Shown here: positions 8,213 through 16,927 of the stretch, one piece after another | How positions within the stretch are numbered: the first letter of the stretch is position 1 | Layout: every line of letters begins with the position of its first letter | DNA from: Planctomycetota bacterium | GTDB lineage: Bacteria > Planctomycetota > Phycisphaerae > Phycisphaerales > UBA1924 | NCBI GenBank assembly: GCA_018968885.1 | Contig: JAGWZK010000007.1 | Span: 62,001 to 126,000, forward strand | Length of the DNA stretch: 64,000 nt | Direction of reading: 5' to 3' | The notes under the pieces: model-generated | Databases searched by the model: none | What the model saw: the letters and a program-made list of their open reading frames with translations, nothing else | Told to the model about the DNA's origin: nothing | Translations under genes and position numbers: made by a program

Positions 8213-9295
8213 ATGACGGGACCGATTGATTTTCAATCCTCAGCACACGCGACAATACCGGTGACTCTTGCTGATGTGCAGCGAGAAGTGGATGCCTTTG
8301 CCCAGGACTTGAATGCGGTGCGAAGGACGATTGCTCAGCAGGTCGTTGGGCAGAGCGATGTCGTCGAGTATGTTCTGGCGGGAATCTTCTGCGGCGGGCA
8401 CGTGCTCCTCGAAGGTGTGCCGGGGACCGGAAAGACCCTGCTCGTCCGCACCCTGGCGCAGACCTTTGCGCTCAAGTTCGGACGAGTGCAGTTCACTCCC
8501 GATCTGATGCCCGCCGACATCACCGGGACCGTGGTCGCTAGCGAGGTCATCAGTGGTGCCGGCACGGCAAGAGAGTTTCGCTTTCGCCCCGGGCCGGTCT
8601 TTTGCCAGTTGCTGCTGGCGGATGAAATCAATCGCGCAACACCCAAAACCCAGTCGGCCCTTTTGGAGGCGATGCAGGAGAAGAGTGTCTCGGTGGGTGG
8701 GACGACCCACGCACTGCCTCAGCCCTTTGTGGTGCTTGCGACTCAGAACCCAATTGAACAAGAAGGCACATACCCCTTGCCCGAAGCGCAGCTCGATCGC
8801 TTCTTCTTCAAGGTGCTGGTCCCGATGCCCAATCGCAGCGATCTGGGTGACATCATCGACCTGACCACTGGCAAAGGTCGCGGCGATCCAACAGCTGTGA
8901 TGCCTGCCGATCGCGTGACTCAGTATGCCCAACTCATTCGTCAGGTGGTTCTGGCTCCGGCGATGCGCGATTACATCGCGCGGCTGGTGATCGCCACGCA
9001 ACCGGCATCGCTCCGAGGGGGTGCGGATTCAGGAAGTTTCTCTTCATCTCAGGTCGAGTCGTTCGTCCGCTTGGGAGCTTCGCCCCGCGCAGCCCAGTCG
9101 ATCGTGCTGGGGGCCAAGTTCCGAGCCATGAGCTCGGGGCGCACTGCCGTTTCTCTTGATGATGTCCGCTGGGCCGCAACCCCTGCCTTGCGGCATCGAT
9201 TGGTGCTGAACTTTGAAGCAGCCGCAGAGGGAATCACGGCAGATGCGATCGTGGCCAACCTGCTGCTGACGATGCCGGTAGACCTTTCCAGATGA
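8213..9295 (+). CDS. MoxR-family AAA+ ATPase
   Basis: This is a cytoplasmic AAA+ chaperone-like ATPase of 360 residues. Walker A is GVPGTGKT (68-75) and Walker B is LLLADEIN (about 133-140). The family stretches TPKTQSALLEAMQEKSV, LATQNPIEQEGTYPLPEAQL and DRFF follow. A C-terminal lid domain is present. MoxR proteins usually help fold or insert metal into partner proteins and are normally encoded beside a DUF58 gene; here the next gene is a secreted protein of unknown family. It overlaps that gene by 4 bases (ATGA) and lies 56 bases after the anti-sigma gene, so all four genes may be one unit. Confidence 0.95.
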   Translation: MTGPIDFQSSAHATIPVTLADVQREVDAFAQDLNAVRRTIAQQVVGQSDVVEYVLAGIFCGGHVLLEGVPGTGKTLLVRTLAQTFALKFGRVQFTPDLMPADITGTVVASEVISGAGTAREFRFRPGPVFCQLLLADEINRATPKTQSALLEAMQEKSVSVGGTTHALPQPFVVLATQNPIEQEGTYPLPEAQLDRFFFKVLVPMPNRSDLGDIIDLTTGKGRGDPTAVMPADRVTQYAQLIRQVVLAPAMRDYIARLVIATQPASLRGGADSGSFSSSQVESFVRLGASPRAAQSIVLGAKFRAMSSGRTAVSLDDVRWAATPALRHRLVLNFEAAAEGITADAIVANLLLTMPVDLSR

Positions 9296-11064
9296 CTGGT
9301 GTTTTTCAAAACCTGATTGTGCTCTCCATCGCGTGTGTGCTGTTTATCAGCAACGCGCGTCCGCAGCAGGAGCTTTCGCCATCTTCACCACGCGCGGGCA
9401 ATGTCGATCCATTTGCCGCGGCACTGAGATTTGAGGCCGGCCCGGTCGTCGATGTGATCCCCGGCTCGATGGCGGTGATTGTGATTGACCCGGCGTGGAA
9501 TCTGAAGCTGAGTGGCTCACCTTCGGTACGCCTCGATGACGGGCGCACACTCATCGCCACGTTGAGGAGTTTGGTCGTGCGCCCTTCGAGAGTCGCTCCC
9601 GCGTGGATTGGCGATCCCGGCGAATGGTCAACCACCGACATTGTTCAATCCGTCGCTGGACCGGACGAGGTGGCGTTCACGGCTGATGTGCTCGCCCTCG
9701 AACTTCCAGCGGATGGAATCGGGCAAGGAGTCTGGATCGATGGAGAACGCATCGGCTTGAATTGGCTGAAGTCTTCCCCCATGCTGGCAGCGCTGAGTCA
9801 GCGTCAGGGACTTGAGTGGCCGGCGATGCTGACCCAGGCGCAGCGCGAAGATGTCAACCTGATGAACCTGCTGGCTCCGCTGTCACGCTCACCGATGACG
9901 CGCTGGCGATATCGATTGCTCACCGATGGATTGGCACCAAGCCCGGAAGCACGTACGGCGCGAGTGCAATTTGATGATCCCGTGTTGGAGGCCCTCGCCG
10001 AACAGCAGGAAAGCGCGTGGAGACACGGGCTTGCCAAGATCAAAGAGGTCGGTCCTATCGCGCCACATGCTGATGTGGCCATGCAGATCACTCGATCATT
10101 GACGCAGATCGTGGAGATCACTGATGATGATCGCGTACAACGCCTACCGTGCTGGAATGATCACGCTCCGACCATCAATCAACTGCTGAGTGATCTGGTG
10201 GCCTCAAGTCTCAAGCCGGAGGAAGCGGCCAAACGGGCCCGCGGATTCGGCGAACTTTCACCCCGCTTGATCGCCTGGGTGGTGGATGACGCCGCCTCTC
10301 TGCACCCGGTCGCGCGCGTAGCCCTGCCCCGCATCGGCGCGATGAACCTCTCGGATCGCAGCACCACTCTCTCGGCCCAGATTGTTGATCGTTCGGGCAG
10401 AGGCGGAAGCCCCGGGAACGATCTTCGCGTTCTCCCCTCGCGGCACGGGAACTTTGTCTCAGACCTGTTGCCTGCGCCAGGCACCGACTTGACGGCGGCG
10501 CCGACGATGGTGCTGGATGCAGGATTGTTCAAAGCGCAAGCACAGATTCAAGGTGCACCGATCAGTGTTTCGCCGCCCGGGCTCTTGATGTCAGGTTTCC
10601 TGCGCGAGTGGAGGCAGGAAGATCTGATTCGCGAATCACCACAGCCACGAACGCAGCCGGGAATCACGGCGACGTTGTCGTTCCGCTCAGCAACGCAAGG
10701 GGACGATTCACCGGATTCACCCAGCGGGTGGGTATTGCTGTGTGAACGCCAGGCCTCGATTCTGGGGCGTACATCGGGCGCGGAATCATTCACCTTGGTG
10801 TGGGGGCCACGACAGGCCGAATCCACTATCACCATCACGCGTGAAGGTGACGCCGGCAACACGGCAGCTCGTAGCGTCACGGATGCCGCAGGAAACTGGT
10901 TTGTGGAGGTACTGCTGCCGCGAAGAGCTGTGGATGAAGATGGCCTTGCTCAGATCGGCGTGGTGTGGAGCAGTGGCGATGGAGTTCGCGCCAGTTGGCC
11001 ACGATCCATGCTGCCGCAAGATGCGTCACCGGGTCGTGCACTGCTGAATCTTGGCTCGTGGTAG
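9292..11064 (+). CDS. Secreted protein of unknown function coupled to moxR
   Basis: This 590-residue protein starts with a signal peptide (MTGVFQNLIVLSIACVLFIS, then NARPQQ). Residues 45-150 look beta-rich (PVVDVIPGSMAVIVIDPAW), the middle (180-330) is mostly helical, and the last ~130 residues are again beta-rich with GWVLLCERQASILGRTSG and a closing GNWFVEVLLPRRAVDEDG, reminiscent of a sugar-binding or DOMON-like sandwich. I do not recognise the family. It overlaps moxR by 4 bases, so it is the best candidate client or partner of this MoxR. It converges with the next gene, leaving only 8 bases between stops. Confidence 0.8.
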   Translation: MTGVFQNLIVLSIACVLFISNARPQQELSPSSPRAGNVDPFAAALRFEAGPVVDVIPGSMAVIVIDPAWNLKLSGSPSVRLDDGRTLIATLRSLVVRPSRVAPAWIGDPGEWSTTDIVQSVAGPDEVAFTADVLALELPADGIGQGVWIDGERIGLNWLKSSPMLAALSQRQGLEWPAMLTQAQREDVNLMNLLAPLSRSPMTRWRYRLLTDGLAPSPEARTARVQFDDPVLEALAEQQESAWRHGLAKIKEVGPIAPHADVAMQITRSLTQIVEITDDDRVQRLPCWNDHAPTINQLLSDLVASSLKPEEAAKRARGFGELSPRLIAWVVDDAASLHPVARVALPRIGAMNLSDRSTTLSAQIVDRSGRGGSPGNDLRVLPSRHGNFVSDLLPAPGTDLTAAPTMVLDAGLFKAQAQIQGAPISVSPPGLLMSGFLREWRQEDLIRESPQPRTQPGITATLSFRSATQGDDSPDSPSGWVLLCERQASILGRTSGAESFTLVWGPRQAESTITITREGDAGNTAARSVTDAAGNWFVEVLLPRRAVDEDGLAQIGVVWSSGDGVRASWPRSMLPQDASPGRALLNLGSW

Positions 11065-11072
11065 GGCAAAGG

Positions 11073-14000
11073 TCAATGCGACCGGCCACACCCTTCGCAG
11101 GTGCCGCCGTTGCGGGCCGCCTGCTGCATGATGAGTTCCAAGGCCAATGGAGTGCCGCTGCCCTTCTGCATTTCCACAAAGAACTGCTTGGGGGCAGCAA
11201 CCGCGATGGGAGCGATTTGTGCCAAGGTTCGCGCATCGTATACGCGGCCATTCTGCACAACCGTGGTGATTGACTCAGTCTTGCGAATGTCAGCGGTTGG
11301 GTCTTGGCTGAAGATGATCATGTCCGCAAGCTTGCCGACCTTGATCGAGCCCAGATCGTTATCAAGTCCGACGTACCACGCACCGTCTATGGTGCTGGCG
11401 CGCAGCACCTCGTGCGGGGTCATGCCCCCCTGAGCGAGCATCCACATCTCCCAATGGGCTGCCAGACCGGCCAACTGACCGTGTGCACCGATGGTCGGAC
11501 CACCACCCTTGCCATCCTTTTGCACGATGTCGGCCTGCTTGGCATCAAGAATGCGCTTGGCCATGCCTGCGGCCTTGATGTGGTTCCACTCCTCATCCGG
11601 AGCGTCGGTGCGACGCCGCGAACGCGGATCGACCACATACCGCGGCACAAAGTTCATCAAATGCTCATTGGCCCACACCTGCGTCTTGGCGTACCAGTAA
11701 TTTTCGCCACCCATGCCGCCGTAAGCGACACCGAGCGTGGGCGTGTAACCGGTTTTGCTCGCGCCCCACAAGGTGGCGGCATCTTTATAGATATTCTCGA
11801 CTGGCAACGTGTGCTCAACGCTGGTGTGTCCATCAACGACCATGTTCATGTTGTGCTGATACAGCGCGCCACCTTCGGGAACGACCATCATGCCGACACG
11901 CCGTGCCGCTTCCATGACCATCTGCCGCTGATCGCGGCGGGGTTGGTTGTAGCTCTTGACGCTGAACGCCCCCACTGCTTTCAGCCGCTTGAGATGGAAG
12001 ATGGCGTCGTCGAGAGAATCGACCTCGGCGCGGAAGGCACCCTGCGCACCGTACAGAATTGTGCCTGTGGAATAGACACGGGGCGAGAGAATCATACCTG
12101 CCTTCTGCATCTCACTGGCGGCAAAGATCATTTCGGTGTCGTTGCTGGGATCGTGAATGGTGGTGACACCGAAAGCGAGATTGGCGTGGCTGATCCAGTT
12201 GCGTTGGGGGGTGACGCCACCGGCACCCTGAGCGCCGTGGGCGTGAACATCGATCAGGCCGGGCATGAGCACGCCACCCTTGCCATCGATGATGGTGGCA
12301 CCGGCTGGGATAGTTGTTGAACTCTTGGGTCCGACGGCTGAGATGCGATTGCCGTTGACGACAACCACACCATCGGGGATGACTTCCATGCCACGATCCG
12401 CAGCAGACCAGGGGCCCGCTTTCTTGGAATCCTCCATGGTGAGGATCTTGACGTTGGTAATCGCAATGACACTTTCCGAGCCGTCAGCTCGCGTGGGCCT
12501 ATCCCAATTCCCCTGCATGGTGATGCGACTGGTCGCGATTTCCGCCTTTGGCGCTGCAGCGGGTTCATCTCCAGCGTTGGCCTCACGCACCGTGAATGTC
12601 GAAGCGGCCATCGCTTCCGTCACACTCTTTGAATAGACATCTGCTCCCATGGACCAATGGATCTTCGATGAGTCGCCACTCCAGTGCAGGTTGTAACCAG
12701 CATCGTCGCTGAGTTTGACCACCGGCACATTGCGAGCACCGGGGCCGACATCAATGGCGCGGCCAGCATCCGTGAACGGAGTGACATACAGCTTGTACCG
12801 CTCGGCAAAGACCAGCCACTTGCCATCCGGGCTGATGCGCCACTCGGTGGCCCAGCTGCTCTTATACAGCGTGCGCTCCGATTCCTGCGGATTGGTGCCA
12901 TCGACAGGAACGCTGATCAGCGAGACGTTGTCAGAATCACTGCCACCATCCCGGGCCGTGACCAGAATGCGTGATGGATCTGCACCGAACTGGGGGCTGC
13001 CGCCGCGCGTGCTGACGCGGCGTGAGGTCCACGCACCGCGATTGGCCGTCGCCACATAAACACCCTGATCGCGGCTCCAGAGTGGACTGGTGAGATATCC
13101 CCCACCGCCACGCGAATAGGCCAGCGTGTCGGCGTCCGTACCAAAGGCAAGATCGGAATAGTGCCCCGGCGTCGAGGTGACGACACTTTCGCGTCCACCT
13201 TCAGTCACAACGATTTGCCCCAATCCCTCATCGGTCCAACGCACAAAGGCCAGCCGCTTGCCATCGCGCGACCACGCGGGAAAGAACTCGTACGAGTCGT
13301 TTGAGCTGGTCAATCGCTGAGGCGTGCCCACCTGGGGCGACGCATAAGACCCTGTCCAGATGTGGCCGAGTGCCTGAAACGCGACGCGCTCGCCCGTGGG
13401 CGAAACGGCCACGTCGCGCAGCATTTTGACATCAAAGGTGACCTGACCAGCGGGAGCCACTGGTACCGGGAAGCGGACGGCCTCAGCAATCTGCCGCGAA
13501 TCGCGGATGCGGAAGGGAATGATGTCGGCCTTGCCCGAAGCCACATCCACGCGGCGGATCTTTCCTGCAGCCCAGAGGACAATCGACTTGCCATCAGGCA
13601 TCCATGCCATCGCTGGGTACACGCCATGCACAGCCCAGGTTTCCTGATTGTCCCGTTCCAGGCCTGAGTAGACTTGCTTGGTCTGACCGCTGGCCAGATC
13701 GAGCGTGAAGAGTGTGGTTTGATATCGCACCCGGCGAACAAACGCAAGCGACTTCCCGTCCGGGCTCGGCACGGGGCGGCAGGCACCACCGGGCCCACCG
13801 ATCACGCGCTCAGTTTTCTGCGTTTTCAGATCGAGGCGATCAATTGCGTAAATGCCAGGGTTGGAGTCCTTGTCATACTCAAACCCACCGCCCGACGAAG
13901 CGTCGTAGCTGTAGTACAAGTAGCGACCGTCGGGGGATAGTGCGGGCTCGCCGGTGTCTTTCTGCTCAGAGGTCTTGGTGGTCAGTTGCTGCCCATCGGT

Positions 14001-14678
14001 CTTGGCACTGGCGTGATACAACCACATTTCACCGGCACCCAAGCTGCGTCGGCTGGTGAAGTGCTTTCGTGCGATGATTGAGGAGCCATCCGTTGTCCAG
14101 ATCGGTTGAGTGAGCAGGCGGAATGATTCGCGCGTGATTTGCCGAGGTTGCGATCCGTCGGCCTTGATCACCCAGATATTGTCGCCTGCTTTGCCACCTT
14201 CACCAGTGCGATCCGACACAAAGGCGATCGACTTGCCATCGGGGCTGAAGCGGGGCTGCATATCCCACTGCTTGCCACTGGCGATGCACTTGACGAGCGA
14301 GCCATCCGCTGAGCCACCGATGGGCATGGTGTACAGATCACCAAGCAGATCAAAGACGATGGTCTGACCGTCGGGTGAAACATCGAGGGAAATCCACGTC
14401 CCCTCATCCGTATCGAGCGGAACATCTTTCCAGCCCCAGCCACCCATCGCGCCGTTGCTGGGAGGGTTAGCGACATCCCACTTGCCGTCAGAGCCGTCGT
14501 TGACAGGTTGAGGAGCTGGTGCGGGAACAGGGACTGGAGCCGGAGTCGGAGTCTGAGCGGGCGCTTGAGCTTGCGATCTGGCGACCGCCGCGACACCACT
14601 CATCGCGAGCACCAATAGCGTGCAAGAAGGTGCGGTACGGAGCCAAGCTAAACCCGATATGGCAAATCCCGTGGTCAT
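11073..14678 (-). CDS. Secreted TolB-type beta-propeller / amidohydrolase fusion
   Basis: Start is ATG at 14678, with AGGAG 7 bases upstream; the frame runs further but the extra residues have no support. A signal peptide (LLVLAMSGVAAVARSQA) is followed by an Ala/Pro/Gln linker. Residues ~85-700 form TolB/WD40-like beta-propeller repeats (many copies like LSPDGRYLYYS, FSPDGKSIAFVSDRTG). The C-terminal third is an amidohydrolase: VLMPGLIDVHAHGAQGAGG with the metal-binding HxH, later GHTSVEHTL, and the composite-domain closing segment IKVGKLADMIIFSQDP. This fusion is a known family of secreted hydrolases; the substrate is not known, peptides or N-acyl amino acids being plausible. The length is 1201 aa. 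Confidence 0.9.
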   Translation of the reverse strand: MTTGFAISGLAWLRTAPSCTLLVLAMSGVAAVARSQAQAPAQTPTPAPVPVPAPAPQPVNDGSDGKWDVANPPSNGAMGGWGWKDVPLDTDEGTWISLDVSPDGQTIVFDLLGDLYTMPIGGSADGSLVKCIASGKQWDMQPRFSPDGKSIAFVSDRTGEGGKAGDNIWVIKADGSQPRQITRESFRLLTQPIWTTDGSSIIARKHFTSRRSLGAGEMWLYHASAKTDGQQLTTKTSEQKDTGEPALSPDGRYLYYSYDASSGGGFEYDKDSNPGIYAIDRLDLKTQKTERVIGGPGGACRPVPSPDGKSLAFVRRVRYQTTLFTLDLASGQTKQVYSGLERDNQETWAVHGVYPAMAWMPDGKSIVLWAAGKIRRVDVASGKADIIPFRIRDSRQIAEAVRFPVPVAPAGQVTFDVKMLRDVAVSPTGERVAFQALGHIWTGSYASPQVGTPQRLTSSNDSYEFFPAWSRDGKRLAFVRWTDEGLGQIVVTEGGRESVVTSTPGHYSDLAFGTDADTLAYSRGGGGYLTSPLWSRDQGVYVATANRGAWTSRRVSTRGGSPQFGADPSRILVTARDGGSDSDNVSLISVPVDGTNPQESERTLYKSSWATEWRISPDGKWLVFAERYKLYVTPFTDAGRAIDVGPGARNVPVVKLSDDAGYNLHWSGDSSKIHWSMGADVYSKSVTEAMAASTFTVREANAGDEPAAAPKAEIATSRITMQGNWDRPTRADGSESVIAITNVKILTMEDSKKAGPWSAADRGMEVIPDGVVVVNGNRISAVGPKSSTTIPAGATIIDGKGGVLMPGLIDVHAHGAQGAGGVTPQRNWISHANLAFGVTTIHDPSNDTEMIFAASEMQKAGMILSPRVYSTGTILYGAQGAFRAEVDSLDDAIFHLKRLKAVGAFSVKSYNQPRRDQRQMVMEAARRVGMMVVPEGGALYQHNMNMVVDGHTSVEHTLPVENIYKDAATLWGASKTGYTPTLGVAYGGMGGENYWYAKTQVWANEHLMNFVPRYVVDPRSRRRTDAPDEEWNHIKAAGMAKRILDAKQADIVQKDGKGGGPTIGAHGQLAGLAAHWEMWMLAQGGMTPHEVLRASTIDGAWYVGLDNDLGSIKVGKLADMIIFSQDPTADIRKTESITTVVQNGRVYDARTLAQIAPIAVAAPKQFFVEMQKGSGTPLALELIMQQAARNGGTCEGCGRSH

Positions 14679-14767
14679 GGACGATCTCCTGCGCCGGTGC
14701 CCTTTCGCACTCGCCGCGGCGTGAGAATATCCCTCAACCTGCGACAATCCGGGAGGTACGCTTTTCC

Positions 14768-15487
14768 ATGACGAAAGCACTCTTGCGGAACGCGATCAGC
14801 ACTCTGACATGCGGCACGCTCTGCCTCGCCACCCTCAGTGGCTGCGCCGTCAGGCACACCACCGTGCAACCCGAATCCGCCGCAGCCAAGCCCCCCACCG
14901 GACAGATTGAACTCGTCGGTGGTGTGGAGTGGCCAGCATTTCCCGCCAAGTGGTGCGGCACATGGGGTGGGACGTGCCGCGTCATCAAGGACAATGACAT
15001 CAGGATGACGTTCTACATGGAACTGGCGATCGCGCCGATCGCGCGCGCCGATGGGACCTTGCCCCCAGGTGCCGCGAGTGATTCGAGCAGCCCCAAGCCG
15101 GGTGACACATACACATGGACGATCGTCTACGCCAAAGACGCTGCTGACACGCAGCCGACCAGCACCACGCGGCAGGTGCGTCCTTACAAACTGATTGTCA
15201 ACGACTATGACAAGGGTTCATTCACCGTCGATGAGGGCGGCGGACTTTTGCTCCCCCTGCACGACATGGGCGGGCCGCTGTATTGCACCTTCGAAGTCGG
15301 CGGGCGCACGCTGGTGGCGAGGTACGGGCCGGATCTGCTGGGGCCGACACCGTCGATCTCGGTGGAGATCCTCACCTTCGATGGTGCCGGATTCGGTGAG
15401 GTGGGCCCAGCAGAAGCCAAAGTGAAATCAGGATCGCCTCAGACGTTGCAGGCGGGGGTGCTGATTCGCAAGCAGGAAAGCAAGTAA
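14768..15487 (+). CDS. Putative lipoprotein of unknown function
   Basis: I start at ATG 14768, preceded by GGGAGG at 14751-14756; the longer frame overlaps the divergent hydrolase start. The product has 239 residues with a type II signal peptide ending in the lipobox LSGC (Cys26), so it should be lipid-anchored by the Lgt/Lsp pathway (lgt is at 43.6 kb). The mature part is a compact beta-rich domain with GVEWPAFPAKWCGTWGGTC and ADTQPTSTTRQVRPYKLIV. I do not recognise the family. It is divergent from the amidohydrolase fusion, sharing an 89-base upstream region, and convergent with the DUF1552 gene. Confidence 0.8.
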   Translation: MTKALLRNAISTLTCGTLCLATLSGCAVRHTTVQPESAAAKPPTGQIELVGGVEWPAFPAKWCGTWGGTCRVIKDNDIRMTFYMELAIAPIARADGTLPPGAASDSSSPKPGDTYTWTIVYAKDAADTQPTSTTRQVRPYKLIVNDYDKGSFTVDEGGGLLLPLHDMGGPLYCTFEVGGRTLVARYGPDLLGPTPSISVEILTFDGAGFGEVGPAEAKVKSGSPQTLQAGVLIRKQESK

Positions 15488-15520
15488 GAAGAAAAGTAGC
15501 TGGACTGCTTGTTTCTGATA

Positions 15521-16927
15521 TCACATCGACAACGGCCCCGTGCTATCCGCAAACGTGGGTTGCGGGCACCCAGCACGCTGCAACATGCTCAGGTACAGAT
15601 TGCACAACGGCGTTTCGCGCGGCGACTGCAACAGGCGACCGGTCTTGAGCGACTCAAAGTCTGCACGTTGTGAACCATTGCCACCCCGCCCGGCGAGAAT
15701 GATGGGCAGGTCCTCGTGATTGTGCTTGTTGCCATCGCTGATGCCGCCGCCAAAGAGCACCAGGGTGTTGTCGAGCATCGTGCCACTGCCTTCGGGTGAA
15801 TTGGCGAGCTTTTCCACAAAGCGGGCAAAGCGCTCGATGTGAAAGCAATCGATCCGCTGGATCATTTCAACCATCTCGGCATTGTTCTGATGATGCGAGA
15901 GGTGATGGTGCCCCTCTTTGACACCAATCTCAGGGAACGTCCGATTGCTGCCGTCGCCAGCCATCATGAAAGTGCTGACGCGTGTGATGTCACTCTGAAA
16001 CGCTAGATGCAACAGGTCGTACATCAGGTCCATGTGCTCACTGACCTTGTCAGGAATGCCCACCGGCATCGCCATCGTCGGCAGTTTCACAGGTTGAGAC
16101 TCCTTGCTCATGCGCTCGATGCGCTGCTCGATTTCACGCACGGAAGTCTGATACTGGTCCAGCTTGCGTTTGTCAGCGTTGCCAAGCCGCGCCGACATCG
16201 CCTTGGAATCCTCCAGCACAAAATCCAGAATGCTCTGGCGTCGTGACATCCGCTCTTTGGCCGCCGCCGCCTGCGTGGCATCACCAAAGAGCCGCTCAAA
16301 CGCTGCGGCGGGATCGACAATCTTGGTCATGGGCGTCGATTCATCGCGCCACGAGATGTTGTTGGAATACGCGCACGAATACCCAGAATCGCACCCACCG
16401 GCAGAAGGGCCATACTCGCAACCCAACTCCAGAGAAGGCAGTCGCGTGTCCTTGCCCAAATGAGATGCCGCCAGTTGATCCACGCTGACGCCGGTGCGAA
16501 TGTCATTTCCCGCAGTTTTGCGGGCCTGAGCGCCTGTGAGGAACGACGCGGCAGAGCGTGCGTGATCACCCGGTCCATCGCCATTGGCCCGGGCCTTGTG
16601 CAGCGTCAAACCCGTGAATATGTTCAGGTGCTGCACGACCGCACTCAAGGGCTGCAACGTCGTTGAGAGTGCGAACTCGGTTTCCGATGCACCGGCGATC
16701 GGCGCCCACGAGGGATAGTGAACTCCGTTGGGAAGAAAGATGAACGCCAGCCGCGTCGGCGCGGCTGACGATGGCGTAGCACCCGACGACATAAGCGAAC
16801 TGGCAAGCGCCTGCGAACCACCCGGGGTCATCGCCTCAAGCCAAGGCAAAGCCATCGTGACACCAAGGCCACGCAGCACCGCACGCCTGGAAACCGCATA
16901 TGACTGCGAACCATGTCGGGGCATCAC
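15521..16927 (-). CDS. DUF1552 protein (Tat-type secreted)
   Basis: This 468-residue protein has an N-terminus of the twin-arginine/planctomycete type: SRRAVLRGLGVTMALPWLE, directly followed by the mature region. The body matches DUF1552 features: AFIFLPNGVHYPSWAPI near the start, DHARSAASFLTGAQA, and KEGHHHLSHHQNN plus LVLFGGGISDGNKHNHEDLPI towards the end, like alkaline-phosphatase-superfamily or DUF1501 relatives. In Planctomycetota and Myxococcota it is nearly always encoded next to a DUF1592-type cytochrome, as here: the ATG overlaps the upstream stop by 4 bases. The substrate is not established. Confidence 0.9.
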   Translation of the reverse strand: MMPRHGSQSYAVSRRAVLRGLGVTMALPWLEAMTPGGSQALASSLMSSGATPSSAAPTRLAFIFLPNGVHYPSWAPIAGASETEFALSTTLQPLSAVVQHLNIFTGLTLHKARANGDGPGDHARSAASFLTGAQARKTAGNDIRTGVSVDQLAASHLGKDTRLPSLELGCEYGPSAGGCDSGYSCAYSNNISWRDESTPMTKIVDPAAAFERLFGDATQAAAAKERMSRRQSILDFVLEDSKAMSARLGNADKRKLDQYQTSVREIEQRIERMSKESQPVKLPTMAMPVGIPDKVSEHMDLMYDLLHLAFQSDITRVSTFMMAGDGSNRTFPEIGVKEGHHHLSHHQNNAEMVEMIQRIDCFHIERFARFVEKLANSPEGSGTMLDNTLVLFGGGISDGNKHNHEDLPIILAGRGGNGSQRADFESLKTGRLLQSPRETPLCNLYLSMLQRAGCPQPTFADSTGPLSM

